From the NCBI RefSeq assembly GCF_963675165.1, contig NC_087378.1, positions 1,605,525 through 1,669,524 on the forward strand: a stretch of 64,000 bases of DNA. The letters are read 5' to 3'. Made by a program: the position numbers and the translations under genes. Shown piece after piece: positions 23,332 to 36,100 of the stretch (position 1 is its first letter; each line of letters opens with the position of its first letter). The DNA comes from Halichondria panicea. Lineage: Eukaryota > Porifera > Demospongiae > Suberitida > Halichondriidae. The notes under the pieces were generated by a model. It was not told where the DNA came from, did not search any database, and was given only the letters and a program-made list of their open reading frames with translations.

Positions 23332-26300
23332 CTACACGAGTTGTCCTGCTGATAATTTCTTTTCTAAATGTTTCTCAGTGTTCTCTTCAGAGCTCTCTAC
23401 CTCAATCACGGTAGAGGTGTTCAATGCAACGAGGCATCCATCTATTGTAGTGTCCGTACTACTCTTGTCCATCAGCTCGGTCTTAGGCTCGTATATAGTG
23501 TCAGTAGAAGGATCGTAGCTTGCTTCGAGATCATAACCTTCTTCCAAAGGCATACTAGTTCTGGCATTGGCTCCAAGAGCATCTGTTCCGTCCATATCCA
23601 CACTAGTTGCAATCTCCTCTGTAGGAGAACTGTTTTCATTTTCATCATCTGAAACGGTTTCTTTTTGAGTGTGTGAGGGTGTGTTGTGGTGTGAGGAGTC
23701 GATCGTGTGGCGTGTGTCCTCTGAGTGCTGGGTAAAGGTGATTGACTCAGTCGTGGTGATGGTATCACTATGGCTGTGTCCTTGAGAGGTGAGAGCATTC
23801 TTCAGGTTAGGGCTTATCCCAGGAATGTTGGATAGCTCTCCAAACACCTATACAGACAATAATAAATGCATGCATGGTGATAGTCACAAACAGCTGTTAA
23901 CAACCATACATGGGTAGTGTACATGTCGGTATTTAAATAGATGTACCCACACATACAATGGAATGCTAATGTAGGTAGGTGGCTCCAGCCAACAAATCTA
24001 TCGAGCCAAACATAATGCACTCTACATCCAATAAGTCTGCATACCATTCTGAAAATTGATTGAGGAAACTAGGCTACAGAAGTACGTAGATCTACATGAC
24101 TTGTAATAATTATACGTCTCACCCATATTATCGTAAGTGCTCCCTTAGCCTTACCCTACATACCTCAATGATGCTCCCGTCCTCCAGTCTTAGGAAGTGT
24201 CTGTAGAGCTCTCTCAGGCCGTCCAGGTGGAGAGCGTGGATGGACACATGTGTTGTCACTTGCCTACTCCTTACTGCTCTGTTTCCACCCCTCGCAGAAG
24301 ATACCTCACTCTATATAGTATAATACATTATGTAGCTTTACTGTACATTGTTATTCACCTGTGTATGAAGCTAAAACACCTCACTTTAAAAAAATACTGT
24401 ACCGTACGTACTTATTCAATTTAAAGCGACCCTCCAAATATGCGACACCCTCGATCTTTTCCAATTTTCTGACCTCTAAAAGTACAGCTTTCATTTTTAT
24501 GTCGCGTCCTAAATAGAGGTCAAACCACAGCCTTGATTCCAGGCCGCAAGAAACAATGTAATTTAAGCGGCCTATAATCGAGGATAGTAGCGTAATCTCC
24601 AATTAGATGTGACCCTCTAAATATGTGACACCTGGAATTCAACATAATTTTTCAACCTCCAAAATTAAAAAACGACCTCTGGCTTTGTAATTATTCAAAA
24701 GTGTCACTTTAAATCGAATAAGTACGGTACATGGTAATTCACTAACTATAGAAGCACTAAATAGCTATATGGCAACTACCAAGCAAAATGCATCTATATA
24801 GCAATGAGTAACGCCATAACTCTACCACCATATACCTCATCATTGGTACACACATAGTCGTGAACAGCCACTTTTCGTCTCTCCCCCTCTGCCCCTCTCC
24901 ATTGCTCAGCTTTCCGACACACCCAACCCAGTTCGTGATTGGAGACCTCCATATCACGAGGGACAAAGAAATGCTCTTCAGTATTCCCGAGTCTCTGATA
25001 GATATCTAGCAACAGCCCATTTTTGTGAACCCGTAGGAAGAACATATAGAGGCAGGCAAGGGTGAGAAAAGAAACGAAAAGGTAGAGAAAAATGAGTAGA
25101 AATATTCCGACCACTCCATTGCCTTCTAAACAATCAAAATGCCAATATAGTTTTGTCACATCAGCTGTTTGCATTTCAGGTAGAGGAGCTTGGAATCTCA
25201 ATAATGCCATGTCTACTATAAACAGCCAGTATGGATCCAGTAGGGCTTGCACTCCAAAGGCTAGGATGAACTGGGAGCCAAGGTCCGGGAAACTGCCAAA
25301 GAGACACTGAATCAACCAGCTTAGTAGGATGAGAAGGTTGAAGATGAGCGTGTTGAAGATTGGACCCAGTAGAACAATGGCAATGGTTTCCCTTGTGAAG
25401 AGCAGGCTACTTTGATAGTTCAAAATGACAGTGTGAGGGAAGAACTCGAACCTGTGTGAATGTGCAGAGGAGGGGGATTACAACAAGGTGGCCTTGCAAA
25501 GTATAGAATGTTAAAGTCAATTCTCTGATCACCATAATCTTATACTGAAGAATTGAGACATTGCTGGGGCCTTACCTAATCACTTAGGGCTGGGTGGTTG
25601 AACTACCGTATAATGGGAAGATTTGACGAGCGCGTTAATTTGGCGATTTGGCAAATTTTGAAGATTTTTCCAAATTAAATTTTACCAGAGGACGCAACGT
25701 CATTGCCATAGTAGCCATGCCTGAGACACCAATTCGGCTCATTCGCCAAATTTTCCCATTATACACTGTGTATACATGTACCACGCCATTCAATGACTAT
25801 TTGGCACCCACCTATTGACTGGTATTCTGATAGCCCTGAGAAAGACATACTGAGCCACATAGTGTAAATACAGTCTGATCCACCAGCACAGTACCAGAAT
25901 AACTACCGTGCTCCAAAACTCCAGTGACTTCCATTGCCACGGACCAAACTCAGAGAGTAACTGTCGACCAACATACTGCACCCTTTCATTTATCCTACGC
26001 TTCTTCTTGATGCAATCAGAAAATGGTTTCCTGAGGAGTAGAGTACATACATGTAGTCTTATAAAGGTAGCAGTCAAAGATGAATACTGTCAACCACATG
26101 ATCTCAGGCTGATTAAATAAGGCAGTGCATGTATCGATCTGATGTAGTAACAAAGGATTGTTCGTATAACCAGTAGCTATGACTTGACATGTATATACAA
26201 TACGGTCAGTGCGGTCAAATGTACACAGATGACGTACTTGACAGCTACGGAGTACTGTTGCAGCTCTTCCTCTTCTGAGAGTGCCTTCCTCTGTCGTTGA

Positions 26301-29300
26301 CCACGGCCCCTTTCTTGCAGCAGACGTGTGTGTGGGTACATGGTTGCAGCCTTTGCTTGCTTCTCCTCAACGGGGTTGAACGTGTGCACCTGAGGGAGGA
26401 TGTAGATATGGTGCAAGAAATTCAGTTTTCAGCTAAATGTATCCGGGGAATTTTTTGATGAAGGAATGGTGGTTAAATAGTTGTGGGGAAGAGCACACAC
26501 TTGGACTCTACAACACAAGTACGTACACTAAAGGTACCGTTCCAATGGATATACTGTACAGAACGAGTAACGTTGTTGTGGACGCCCACCTTGTAATACA
26601 AGCCAGGCTGATCCTCCACTGGTGTGAACTCTCCATCCTCCCTCTGTCCATCACCACAGCAGCTGTCTGAGTCAGAGTCTCTGGTAGGGAATAGTAGATA
26701 AAATGAACACTCTTAATCACAATACTAGGAGAGATCACAGGCATACACTACGCATCAAGTAATTGCTAGCCTTACCCAACTGGAGTTGAGTGCAGCCTGC
26801 GAGACATTCTCGACTGAAGGGGCTCACTGGACACACTCCTCCTGGCAAACCCTGAGGGGATTCCCTCCAAAGCCTGTAGCATACATTAGTACATAGTACA
26901 TGGTGAATATCACCAGCTATGGTACACATGCCTGCAACAACCTCTATATTGCTACTCACCCTGGAGGCTTCTTCATTTGCAGTGGCAATTGGAGTTTGAG
27001 GAGACTCAATCAATCTATTCACATCACCAGCAGAGTCCTCGTGTGATGTCTCATTGTCAGGTCTGATATCGTGGGTACGATCAGGGAGACCCAGGTGAGC
27101 AGACGATAACTTCAACTTCACTTGATACTCATGCATACCAGAGAGATACCTATATGGACAGAACGTTGAGAGCTAATCACACCAACCAAGACATTGCAAT
27201 GTATATACAAATATTTATTGTATAGATTTGATTTTACCTCGGAAGCTTGACAACCTCAAAGTAGAGATTACACAGCCAATTCTCCAGGTCTGAAGCCATC
27301 AATGTCTCAATCTGACTGTGTTTGGTCACCACCGGGTCCACTGGCCCTCGCAGTAAGGGACACTTGTATCTAGGAGAGAGGAAATCAATACAACTATAAA
27401 TAGTAAACCCAGTTAAACTGAAAAAGTGAGCACATATGCAGTTAGGTACTCTACCATTAACAGCTCGTCAGCCTCGGGACTTTATGACTATGTTCCAAGA
27501 TGCAATCAAAACAGCCCTACCACAAAGTGACCCAGACTAATACGTACACATACTGACTGAGCTCATACTTTCCCTCGATGATTCTGAATCCAACGTCACA
27601 GACAGGGAACACTCCCCAGCCCACCACCCTGTCAGTGGGAGAGACCACGCCTCTCAGCAGCCACACCTCAAACAGCAATACCATGGAGGGCTTCATGGTA
27701 ACCCGCGGAGGAAGCACAGTGTACACACTCTGGTCAAGCTACAGCAAGAGAGGTGTGGGCATGCACATAACAGTCATACTGACGCTTGCAGTGTACCAAA
27801 TGTATAACACTGTGAAGACGGTTTCTGAATAACACGCTTTAAACTACATATAGAAATAGTGGGAGTTTCCAATTACATGTATACATCGTACACTGTAGCA
27901 TCTCTTAATGCAGCATAATGGGTATCAAGTAGTTGGTTAGTCAGTATAATTATAGTTAGTGGAGAGAATGTCTCCCACCTTGACTTCAGTGTTGTAGTAG
28001 TGTCCTCCATGCTCTACAGGTAGAGTAGATCCTGCCCACTGTTGACCCTGGAGTCTGGACCACCTCAGCACATGACCTCCCAGACGATCGTATAGGGAGA
28101 CCAGGAGAACATAGCGACTGCCTAGTACCAGTGGAATAGTAATAACTGACACACAGTTGTTCTAGACATAAGTTACTAACAAGGAGATTTGTGGTGAGGG
28201 GATGCGAATAGCCTTTGCTTTTCTCAAAGGGCTTGGCAACAAAATTAACTATAAAGTAATAGGTGATGGATATACCTGGTAGCTTGTCTCTGACTCCTCT
28301 GAGAGACTTGAGCTTGATCTGCACCGGTTGTGGAGCTCTGTTCCAGTCCACCTTCCAGCGACGGCCCCTCACACCACTGTAGCAACCATTGGCTCTCTGA
28401 AGGTCTCCGTACAGTGTCTGTAGTGAAGTACACCAATATAGATAACTAGCTATACCAGTACTAGCTGAGTATTATGCGTACCTTCACTTCTGCTTTTCTA
28501 GCCTTTAATGCTCTGATCATCTGCTTTTGGGCTGTGTTAAAGGCGGAGTACAACTCTCTACGCTGGATCATAGACGACTGTACCACTTGAGCCTACAGTG
28601 ATAACACAAACGTTCTGTTCATTAAATTCTCTAATACTGTACTCACTTGAATCAACGCCCCCCCCCCCTTCCCACATGCCCACACACCTAAAACATTAAC
28701 TTAAAAGTGAGAAGGGGTTGAAAAATGACTTAAAAACGGCAATATGAATGAATCTATGTGGAAGGTATTACAAAGGGAGGCCTTCACCAAACGAAATTTC
28801 ACCTCTTTCTTTTTGAGGGCCCTTTTTCGTAATTTCGTAGTTTTGTTTATCTCTTTCTTTGCAACCTCCTTTGAGACAGTGATCTGCCGTTGCCTCTCCA
28901 GCTGCTTGATTGCCTCCTGCTCCTGATAAGCCAGGTGTTCCAGCTGCAGTTTCCGCTCCTCCTCCTACAAGTGGAGTGCACAAGAAAGCAACTCTAAACC
29001 AGTGAGCCATTTTTTAATAGTACGAAGTGCTTAACAACTTAATCTTGCAAATCTTGCATTTGCATTTAAATGAAAATTCTGCACATAAAAGCATTGATGT
29101 GCCAAGAGACTCACTTCAATTTGTTCTCTGGAAATTTTCCCCACTAGCAGCGACTCCTCTCGCATGTCATGTGAAAACCTTGGTATGTACGGCTTGAGGC
29201 CATCATCTTCTAGTCGTCCTTTGAGAACCTCTATCTCGGCATACTTATCTAGTTGATCTACCTGCAAATAATAGCAGTACTAATTATTATGCAGGGCTGC

Positions 29301-29813
29301 AGTGTGCAATGAAGTTACCTGTGCAAATATGTCTGGTACTTCTTTGTTAGAATCGAAATCTGTTTCTTCCTCCGTCAGATAAAGCAAATTCTGAATCTTC
29401 TCTTGAGTAAGAGCTATAAACATGGTAACCCGTAACATTTCATTGCAGAAAAATAATACGGACTCACAATATTCAGGAGGGGTGTCCTCATAATCAGGAG
29501 GCTGCATTCGTGCAGAGGGGAGGAGCTCAGTTTGCATATTCCATCCATCCTCCAGCAGTGTCACAGTCGAAGCTGGTTCACTGCTCAGCACTGGGAGGGA
29601 GAAGGTGGAGCTAGCTGTAGCTGTGCCCTCACTCAATGCACTGGCCTCCTCCTGCCTTGAAGTCTGAGCTGCTGAAGTTGGGTTGCTGCTTCCATGGATA
29701 TAAGCTGCAGTGGCTGGACAATTGCTTTCTTGCAAACGGCTTCTACTGATAGGAGATGTTCCTGGTCTCCGCCTGGAGAGTTGTCTCAGCTCTAGTGTTT
29801 GCTTTTTCTCCAT
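23332..29813 (-). CDS. Large multi-pass membrane protein with coiled-coil and C2-like regions, family uncertain
   Basis: Seventeen exons on the minus strand, all phase-consistent, about 1163 residues: 29813-29468, 29413-29319, 29261-29115, 28964-28803, 28592-28482, 28417-28276, 28121-27979, 27738-27554, 27369-27238, 27149-26960, 26873-26776, 26680-26590, 26389-26238, 26030-25812, 25451-24836, 24310-24164, 23847-23332. Residues 1-145 are Ser/Pro-rich and probably disordered. About 147-287 are a long charged coiled coil (LERQRQITVSKEVAKKE). About 290-490 form a beta-rich region, possibly C2-like (SLRGVRDKLPGSRYVLLVSL). About 690-940 hold several hydrophobic helices (WSTVVILVLCWWIRLYL; VVGIFLLIFLYLFVSFL). 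A conserved-looking cytosolic part (HALHLDGLRELYRHFLRL) and an acidic Ser/Thr tail follow. I do not firmly recognise the family; OFCC1/Ojoplano-type proteins are a weak candidate from memory only. Divergent from VPS11 (317 bp apart). Confidence 0.8.
24399..24730. mobile_element. MITE-like inverted-repeat element in an intron
   Basis: 332 bp with terminal inverted repeats: left GTACCGTACGTACTTATTCA and right end rc GTACCGTACTTATTCGATTT. Internally two related stretches recur (GACCCTCCAAATATGCGACA near 24429 and GACCCTCTAAATATGTGACA near 24611). No coding capacity. It lies in the intron between exons at 24310 and 24836 of the membrane-protein gene. Confidence 0.65.
25604..25767. mobile_element. 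MITE-like element, family 2, copy A
   Basis: About 164 bp bounded by CCGTATAATGGG and CCCATTATAC, with Phe/Gly-like TTTGGC/GCCAAA runs near each end. The centre contains AACGTCATTGC. It is related in inverted orientation to 37415-37569. Intronic, non-coding. Confidence 0.6.
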
Positions 29814-30130
29814 CACAGTGTGTTACCCTGGGAGACACTGTTAGTCACGTCAGTGCACTGGCAAGCTAGTCTCCATCAACTTCATAGCGAGGCTGCAAAC
29901 AAGAGGCTGAGAATCTCACACCTTTCAAAGGAAATTAGCTATGTGACGATGAGTGCTGATCAGCTCTTCCATCATCATCCAGATCATCAGTCTCCAGCTA
30001 GCTAGCTCCATGTTGCCTCTATGTTTACTTTCTGAAAAGCCACGTGGGTGTTGTGAGTGACAAAATTACGGAGCTGTGGAGTCTCCGTGGATCTAGCCAG
30101 CTCAGCAATAATAGCTCAAGCAAGATCTAG
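29814..30130. promoter_or_regulatory. Divergent intergenic region between the membrane-protein gene and VPS11
   Basis: 317 bp separate the two outward-facing ATGs. Both 5' UTRs and promoters must lie within it unless non-coding first exons exist. No TATA box is evident. Confidence 0.4.
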
Positions 30131-33100
30131 ATGTCTTGGAGAACCTTCAAGTTTTTCGAGCTTGAAGAGCTCAAAGATCCTGATACTAACCAGCCCTATG
30201 ACAAGCTCAAGGTACGGGCTGAATTATCTAAGAAATGCAGCTTCAGAGTGGATCTAATGTCCTACAAACACACTAAATTTCATAGAAACTTATTTTTCAT
30301 TTCAGGAGATTGGAATCACTTGCTCCAGCTGTGGCAGAGGGCAGATGATCTTGGGAGATATCCTGAAACCTATGCATATGTGCAATAATTACTCGCACAC
30401 CTTTTAGGCATCAACTATGGGTCTGTAATTAATGTATTGAAATGAGCCCCTGATTTGTAGTGTCCTTGACAACGCTGCACATGCCCAAGGGGAGGTCCAC
30501 ATCATGACCAGTCTGAGGGACATGACCTCCTTCAATGCATACCTCCTCCGAGTCAACTTCATCTACCAGCTCAAGCAGAGAAACATCTTCCTCACCGTGG
30601 GAGATGACGAGGAGTTCAAGACTCTCATAAAGTGGGTGGAGCTTGTAATCTAGTGGAGAGAGGGGTGGGGCTGGTTGCATTGAGTCAATGATTAGCGGGT
30701 CGTGGGATGTACTGTATCTGTATACAGATCCTACCCTCCTAGGGCCCCTTAATTTGTGTCTTCCTGTTTCAAATTGTTGTTTACAAACTTGTATTACATC
30801 CTCAACTCCTTGTTCATTCCTAACCCTACGTTTTATGAGATTCAATAATTATAGCTATTGGTGTTAGAGACAATGATGTGCAGTCTGAGTGCTACCCTGT
30901 TTTTGAATACCACAAATTAGCTGCGTTGTTGTCAGTATAGGATTGTTTCTGTAGGATCTGGAACTTTGAGAAGCGCACCAAAGAGGGCTTGCCCACCCTG
31001 ATGAGGACTATCCGACCCAGCGTGCCCGGGAACCCTCAGACACTAACAGTGAGTCAGTCAATATTACGGTAATTTCTTAATCTCTGTATCTCCCATATAC
31101 GCCCTTGGTATCTGTATACCTACATTTACATGTACATGCATAATGATGATTAGAGCTCCATTAATTGTATATTTGTTGAGCAATCGAGTCCATTTGTAGG
31201 AGGCCAGTTTTGACCTTCCTTACCGTATATGTGTTAATGATATTCACGACTTATGCAGGTGCTCTGTGTGACTGCCCATGAGAACATGAACCTGATAGCC
31301 GTTGGTTTCAAAGATGGTACGGTGCTCCTGATCCGAGGGAACATCACGAGGGACCGCCTCTCTCGCATCAAGCCCGTGCATCATGAGAGTGAGCCAGGGA
31401 TCTATATCACAGGTGAGGAGAGGGTATCGTACAACCTCCCAATCTCCTCCCATTAAAACAACTTCCTGTATATTTCCGGTGCAACAAGTATGGGTCGCGT
31501 GAAACAGTGTTGCTTTCCAATTCCTTTCCTCTACTACATGTATATGTATCTGTGGTAGAACTAATACTGCCACTGCTCAGATTATGTATGATTGATGATC
31601 TTGCTCTTCATTAGGTAGTGTTTCCTTTCCAATTTTAATGCTGTGTAATCATCTTTGGTTCTTTATTCGACATTATTGTACCCCCCCCCCCCCCCCCCGT
31701 CTCCTACCCCCCTCCAGGTCTTGGGTTCCGGCAGATGGGCAATAGGACGTTCCTGATGATCTCCACAACAGCTGCTGTGTACTCCATGCTCATCGGGGAT
31801 ACAGAGCAGAAGGTGAAACATGTTGTATGTAGCTCTAAAGTGAAGGAACACTTACTTACTTATGTTTGTGAAATGCTTCTTGTGTGAGTGTCCTCATACT
31901 TATGCTTGAACACACGCTAGTAGACACAGGTTGGTAGCCACTTACCTTGAGCACAACTAGTAGGCTGATATGAATAATTAGCCACTACGTTACCCCCCCC
32001 CCCCCTTATGAACTGTGTAACTACTGACTTAGCCTTGCCCTGACAACCCTCCCTCACCTCATGCAGCACCTCCTTGACTCCATTGGTTGCCTGCACAATT
32101 GCAGCACTATGACAGACCACACCCAGGAGCATAAGTTTGTCATTGCTAGGAATGAGGTAAACACACCATTCTCAACCACCGAATGTTGAGAGCTGTCGGT
32201 CTCTCATTATTTTGTTAATCTACTACTGCAAAGTAGTCCCGGTTATTTCCCTTGTACGTACCAGAGCAAATTTATCACGATTTTGCTTTTCACGATTTTG
32301 TTTTTCTACTTGCTATTATTACATGTAGATGTCTATATATATATATATATATACAAGTACTGTACTTTGGTGTGATGTGATCAGAAGTTAACATTACACC
32401 AAACTTTGTGTGTTTGCAGGCCTTCCATTTCTACACTACAGAGGCTAAGGCGCAGTGTCTAGCTTTTGAAGGTGAGCTCATGAACACTTGGTTGACTGGA
32501 AATTACCATGTACAGATAAGCTTTGTATATCAACTTGCATTTTTCTGTACTAGGTGAAAAATTTCTGATTCGCTGGTTTCGAGGCTATCTGATCTCAGTG
32601 TCCAAGGGTGGTCGAGGGGGCGGTGCTAGGGGTGGGTCTTTAGCCGCTGCCTCTGGTGGATCGGGCGAGTCCATGACCCTCACCATCTATGACATCCAGA
32701 ACCAGTTCCTGGGTGAGTGTGTGTGAGCCTATAATGAACGCTCTCTTAACTAAGATACTGATGTGAAAAAATGATAATTATGTCTGAGGAGATTTCACAA
32801 TCAGTGTGTCCTGTCATTTGCTGCAGCTTACCAGACAACATTCTCCTCTCGTGTGATAGATGTGCTCAGTGAGTGGGGATCACTCTACGTTATTCTCAAG
32901 GACGGCAGTGTAAGCTTACACACACACACACCATGCACACACCATGCACACACACACCATGCAGCTTAGATTGAATGTTCCACTCTTCCAATATCAAATA
33001 CCCCTCCCACACACGCACACAGGTGAAACGCCTGGACGAGAATGACACCAAAACAAAGCTAGAGACTCTGTTCAAGAAGAACCTGTATCCCACCGCCATT

Positions 33101-36100
33101 AGCCTCGCCAAGAGCCAGTCTTACAACGACGGGCTCATCGACATTTTCACTCAGTATGGGGACCACTTGTACACGTAAGCACATGCAGCATTGTAGGCAT
33201 ATGATCTGTAGCTACCGCCCACTTGCTTAGCTTGGGGCTATAATTATACAATCATGTTGCTTAGACAATGTAATACATAGGTGTACTTTCACAATGAACA
33301 GTACTATACATGATACATGTATAGGTGGTGATTCTCAGAAACACACTTTTATGGCTACAATTTACATTTGTGTCATGGCTATCAGTCTCACCTAACTGGT
33401 TTCACTGTGTTTTGTTGTGTCTTGCAGTAAGGGTGACTTTGATGGAGCCATTGCCCAATACATTCTCACCATTGGCAAGCTGGAGCCCTCCTATGTTATC
33501 AGGAAGGTAGGTGTTGCTTAACCATTGTGCTGTCATGCTGATGCACTTTCTGTTTCAGTTTCTGGACGCTCAAAGAATACACAATCTTACAAATTACCTC
33601 AAGGTGAATGTTTGTATACTCAACTCAATGGGCATAATTAGCAAGACACTATTTAGTTTTACTTACGATCCAAATGTGTTGATAAACTGATTGTATGGTG
33701 TCCACTATACAACTTTGTTTCTCTACCTAAGCAAATGCATCTCTCGTACTTGTAGGCACTCCATGAGAAGGGTGCGGCCAATGCTGACCACACCACCCTC
33801 CTTCTCAACTGCTACACCAAGCTCAAGGACATTGACCAGTTAGACAAGTTTGTCTCGGTAAGTGCGTATGATCTTTTCTTCACACAAAGTATGGTAGTTA
33901 TTTACCCTCAAGTGTGCCCTAGAGTATAATATAGTCAGCATACAACTTATCTTTTGCTCATAATTAACTCAGACCCACAGAGACAATGGTGGCACACTCA
34001 CTTTGCCTAGTTACATAGCTTCACATTGTTGTATAACCATTGCTTATGTAGCCACTGTATAATGTATTATCGTTACCACGTTAACAGGAGGACCAGAACT
34101 TGACGTTTGATGTGACCACGGCCATCAAGGTGTGTCGCCAGGCTAACTATCACCAACAGGCCATCACTCTCGCCAGGAAGTACTCGAAACATGACTGGTA
34201 AGCAGCTGGTGTTCGTGTAGTCATGGTCATGATGGTTCTGATATGTTATACTTTCCCTCTGTGTCCTATTCCCCAGGTACCTACGTATCCAGCTGGAGGA
34301 TCTCAGCAACAACACTGAGGGGATGGCCTACATTGCACAGTTGCCTTTTAAAGAGGTGAACTGTTTAGCCTAGCTCTGTATACCTTTAACCAACCCTAAC
34401 ACTAACCCTAGTATCTACCTGGTTTTTCCCAAGCTCTAACGTACATACTTGACTGTATGTATTATACTTAGTATGTAATGTACATGTACCTTACACATGT
34501 CCATTACAAATTTTAATTCCACCCCTCACACATCCCACTCTCTCACACCTCACACCCCTCACACCTCACAGGCAGAGGAGAATATGCGTCGTTACGGCAA
34601 GAGGCTCATGTCCTCATTCCCGGACAAGACGACCCAACTTCTCACCTCTCTCTGCACGGACTGGATACCTATTGGCCACACCAAAATAACTTGTGAGCAA
34701 GCAAGCCTCATGTGTAGCAACTAGAGGTAGCTGTGTCTTCTTTCATGTGTGTTCGATTTTTTCTTAAGCTCGCTGCTTCTATCTGTTACACCTTACAGCT
34801 TTTTGTGCATTGTATCAATTTAGTAAAACAGTTAGTGAAAAGCAGCTATTACTAAAATGAATTGCCCTCAGAACTTACTGTATTACCTCCCCTCTAGCAA
34901 GAAGTCCTGATAGAGCCGATCCAGCCAACTACATTGAGATCTTTGTCAACAACAAGCAGCACCTCATGCGGTTCCTGGAGCACATGATCAAGGTCAGTGT
35001 CTGTCCACCTACAACCAGCCTGAGAGTAAATGTGCAGCTTAGATAACACAACGCCAAGCGTAGCAGTCACTCCAGTAACTTTTGCTTATATAGCATTAGC
35101 CTCCTAACTATTACGTTAACAAGCTATGAGACTAAATTCGTTGCCGACTTGTATTGCATTGTACTTTGAACCATGATCACATGCACAGGTTCACGCCAAA
35201 CTTCGAGAGGTGGTCTACAACACTCTGTTGGAGCTCTACCTCAACGAGATTGGCACCTGTCGTACCGAGGAGGGGGTTGCCAAGGAGATGAGAGCACTGG
35301 AGCTCCTCAAACGCCCCGAGGTATGTGTGGGTCAGTTAATCATCAATTTCTTACAACAGTTTATGGTATCAGGAAATGTAGTCAAATATTTGTTCAGTAC
35401 ATTTATCACCTTCATGCTGATCACGTGACACTCTTGCCTCCTCCACTGCATACAGGCCAGCTATGACCTGGACCACGCCCTAGTGCTAGCGCAGATGCAC
35501 GACTTTAAGGACGGTATCCTCTACCTCTACGAGAAGGCTCTCTTGTGAGTGTAAATAACACACCCAACACATGTTAATATCCAGTGGCTCTTTTAACGTC
35601 ATCAGTGATATGCCCAGCATTTTCTAAGTGGTAGCTGTTTTCAATCCTCAATCTCAATTCAGCCGACAAATTTGCCTCTTGTAATAAACTAGCCTTTAGA
35701 GGTGGTTATTTTTGTTTAGAGGTGCAACCACCACCAACCAGTGTGGGCACATCCTTGGGTCATTGGCGTATACTTAGTGTGTGTGGTTGTGTGTTGTCTG
35801 TAATAAAGTGATCTCAATGCTGGTGTATTGCTGCATTACAAAGTCTGTGTAGAGCTAATCATGTCTTAGATGTCACTTCACCCCACCTCCACCTCCACCT
35901 CCACCCCCCCACCCCTCCCATGCCGCAGGTTCCAGCAGATCCTGCAGTACCACATGGAGCACAACGATTATGACCAGGTCATGGACACTTGCAAGAGACA
36001 CGGGTGAGTCAGATAGACCGTATCTCACTTTCCACATACATTGCATAAGTTGTCTCTGCTCCACTGCTAGCTTAAACATAATGTCTGTTTGACTTGAGGT

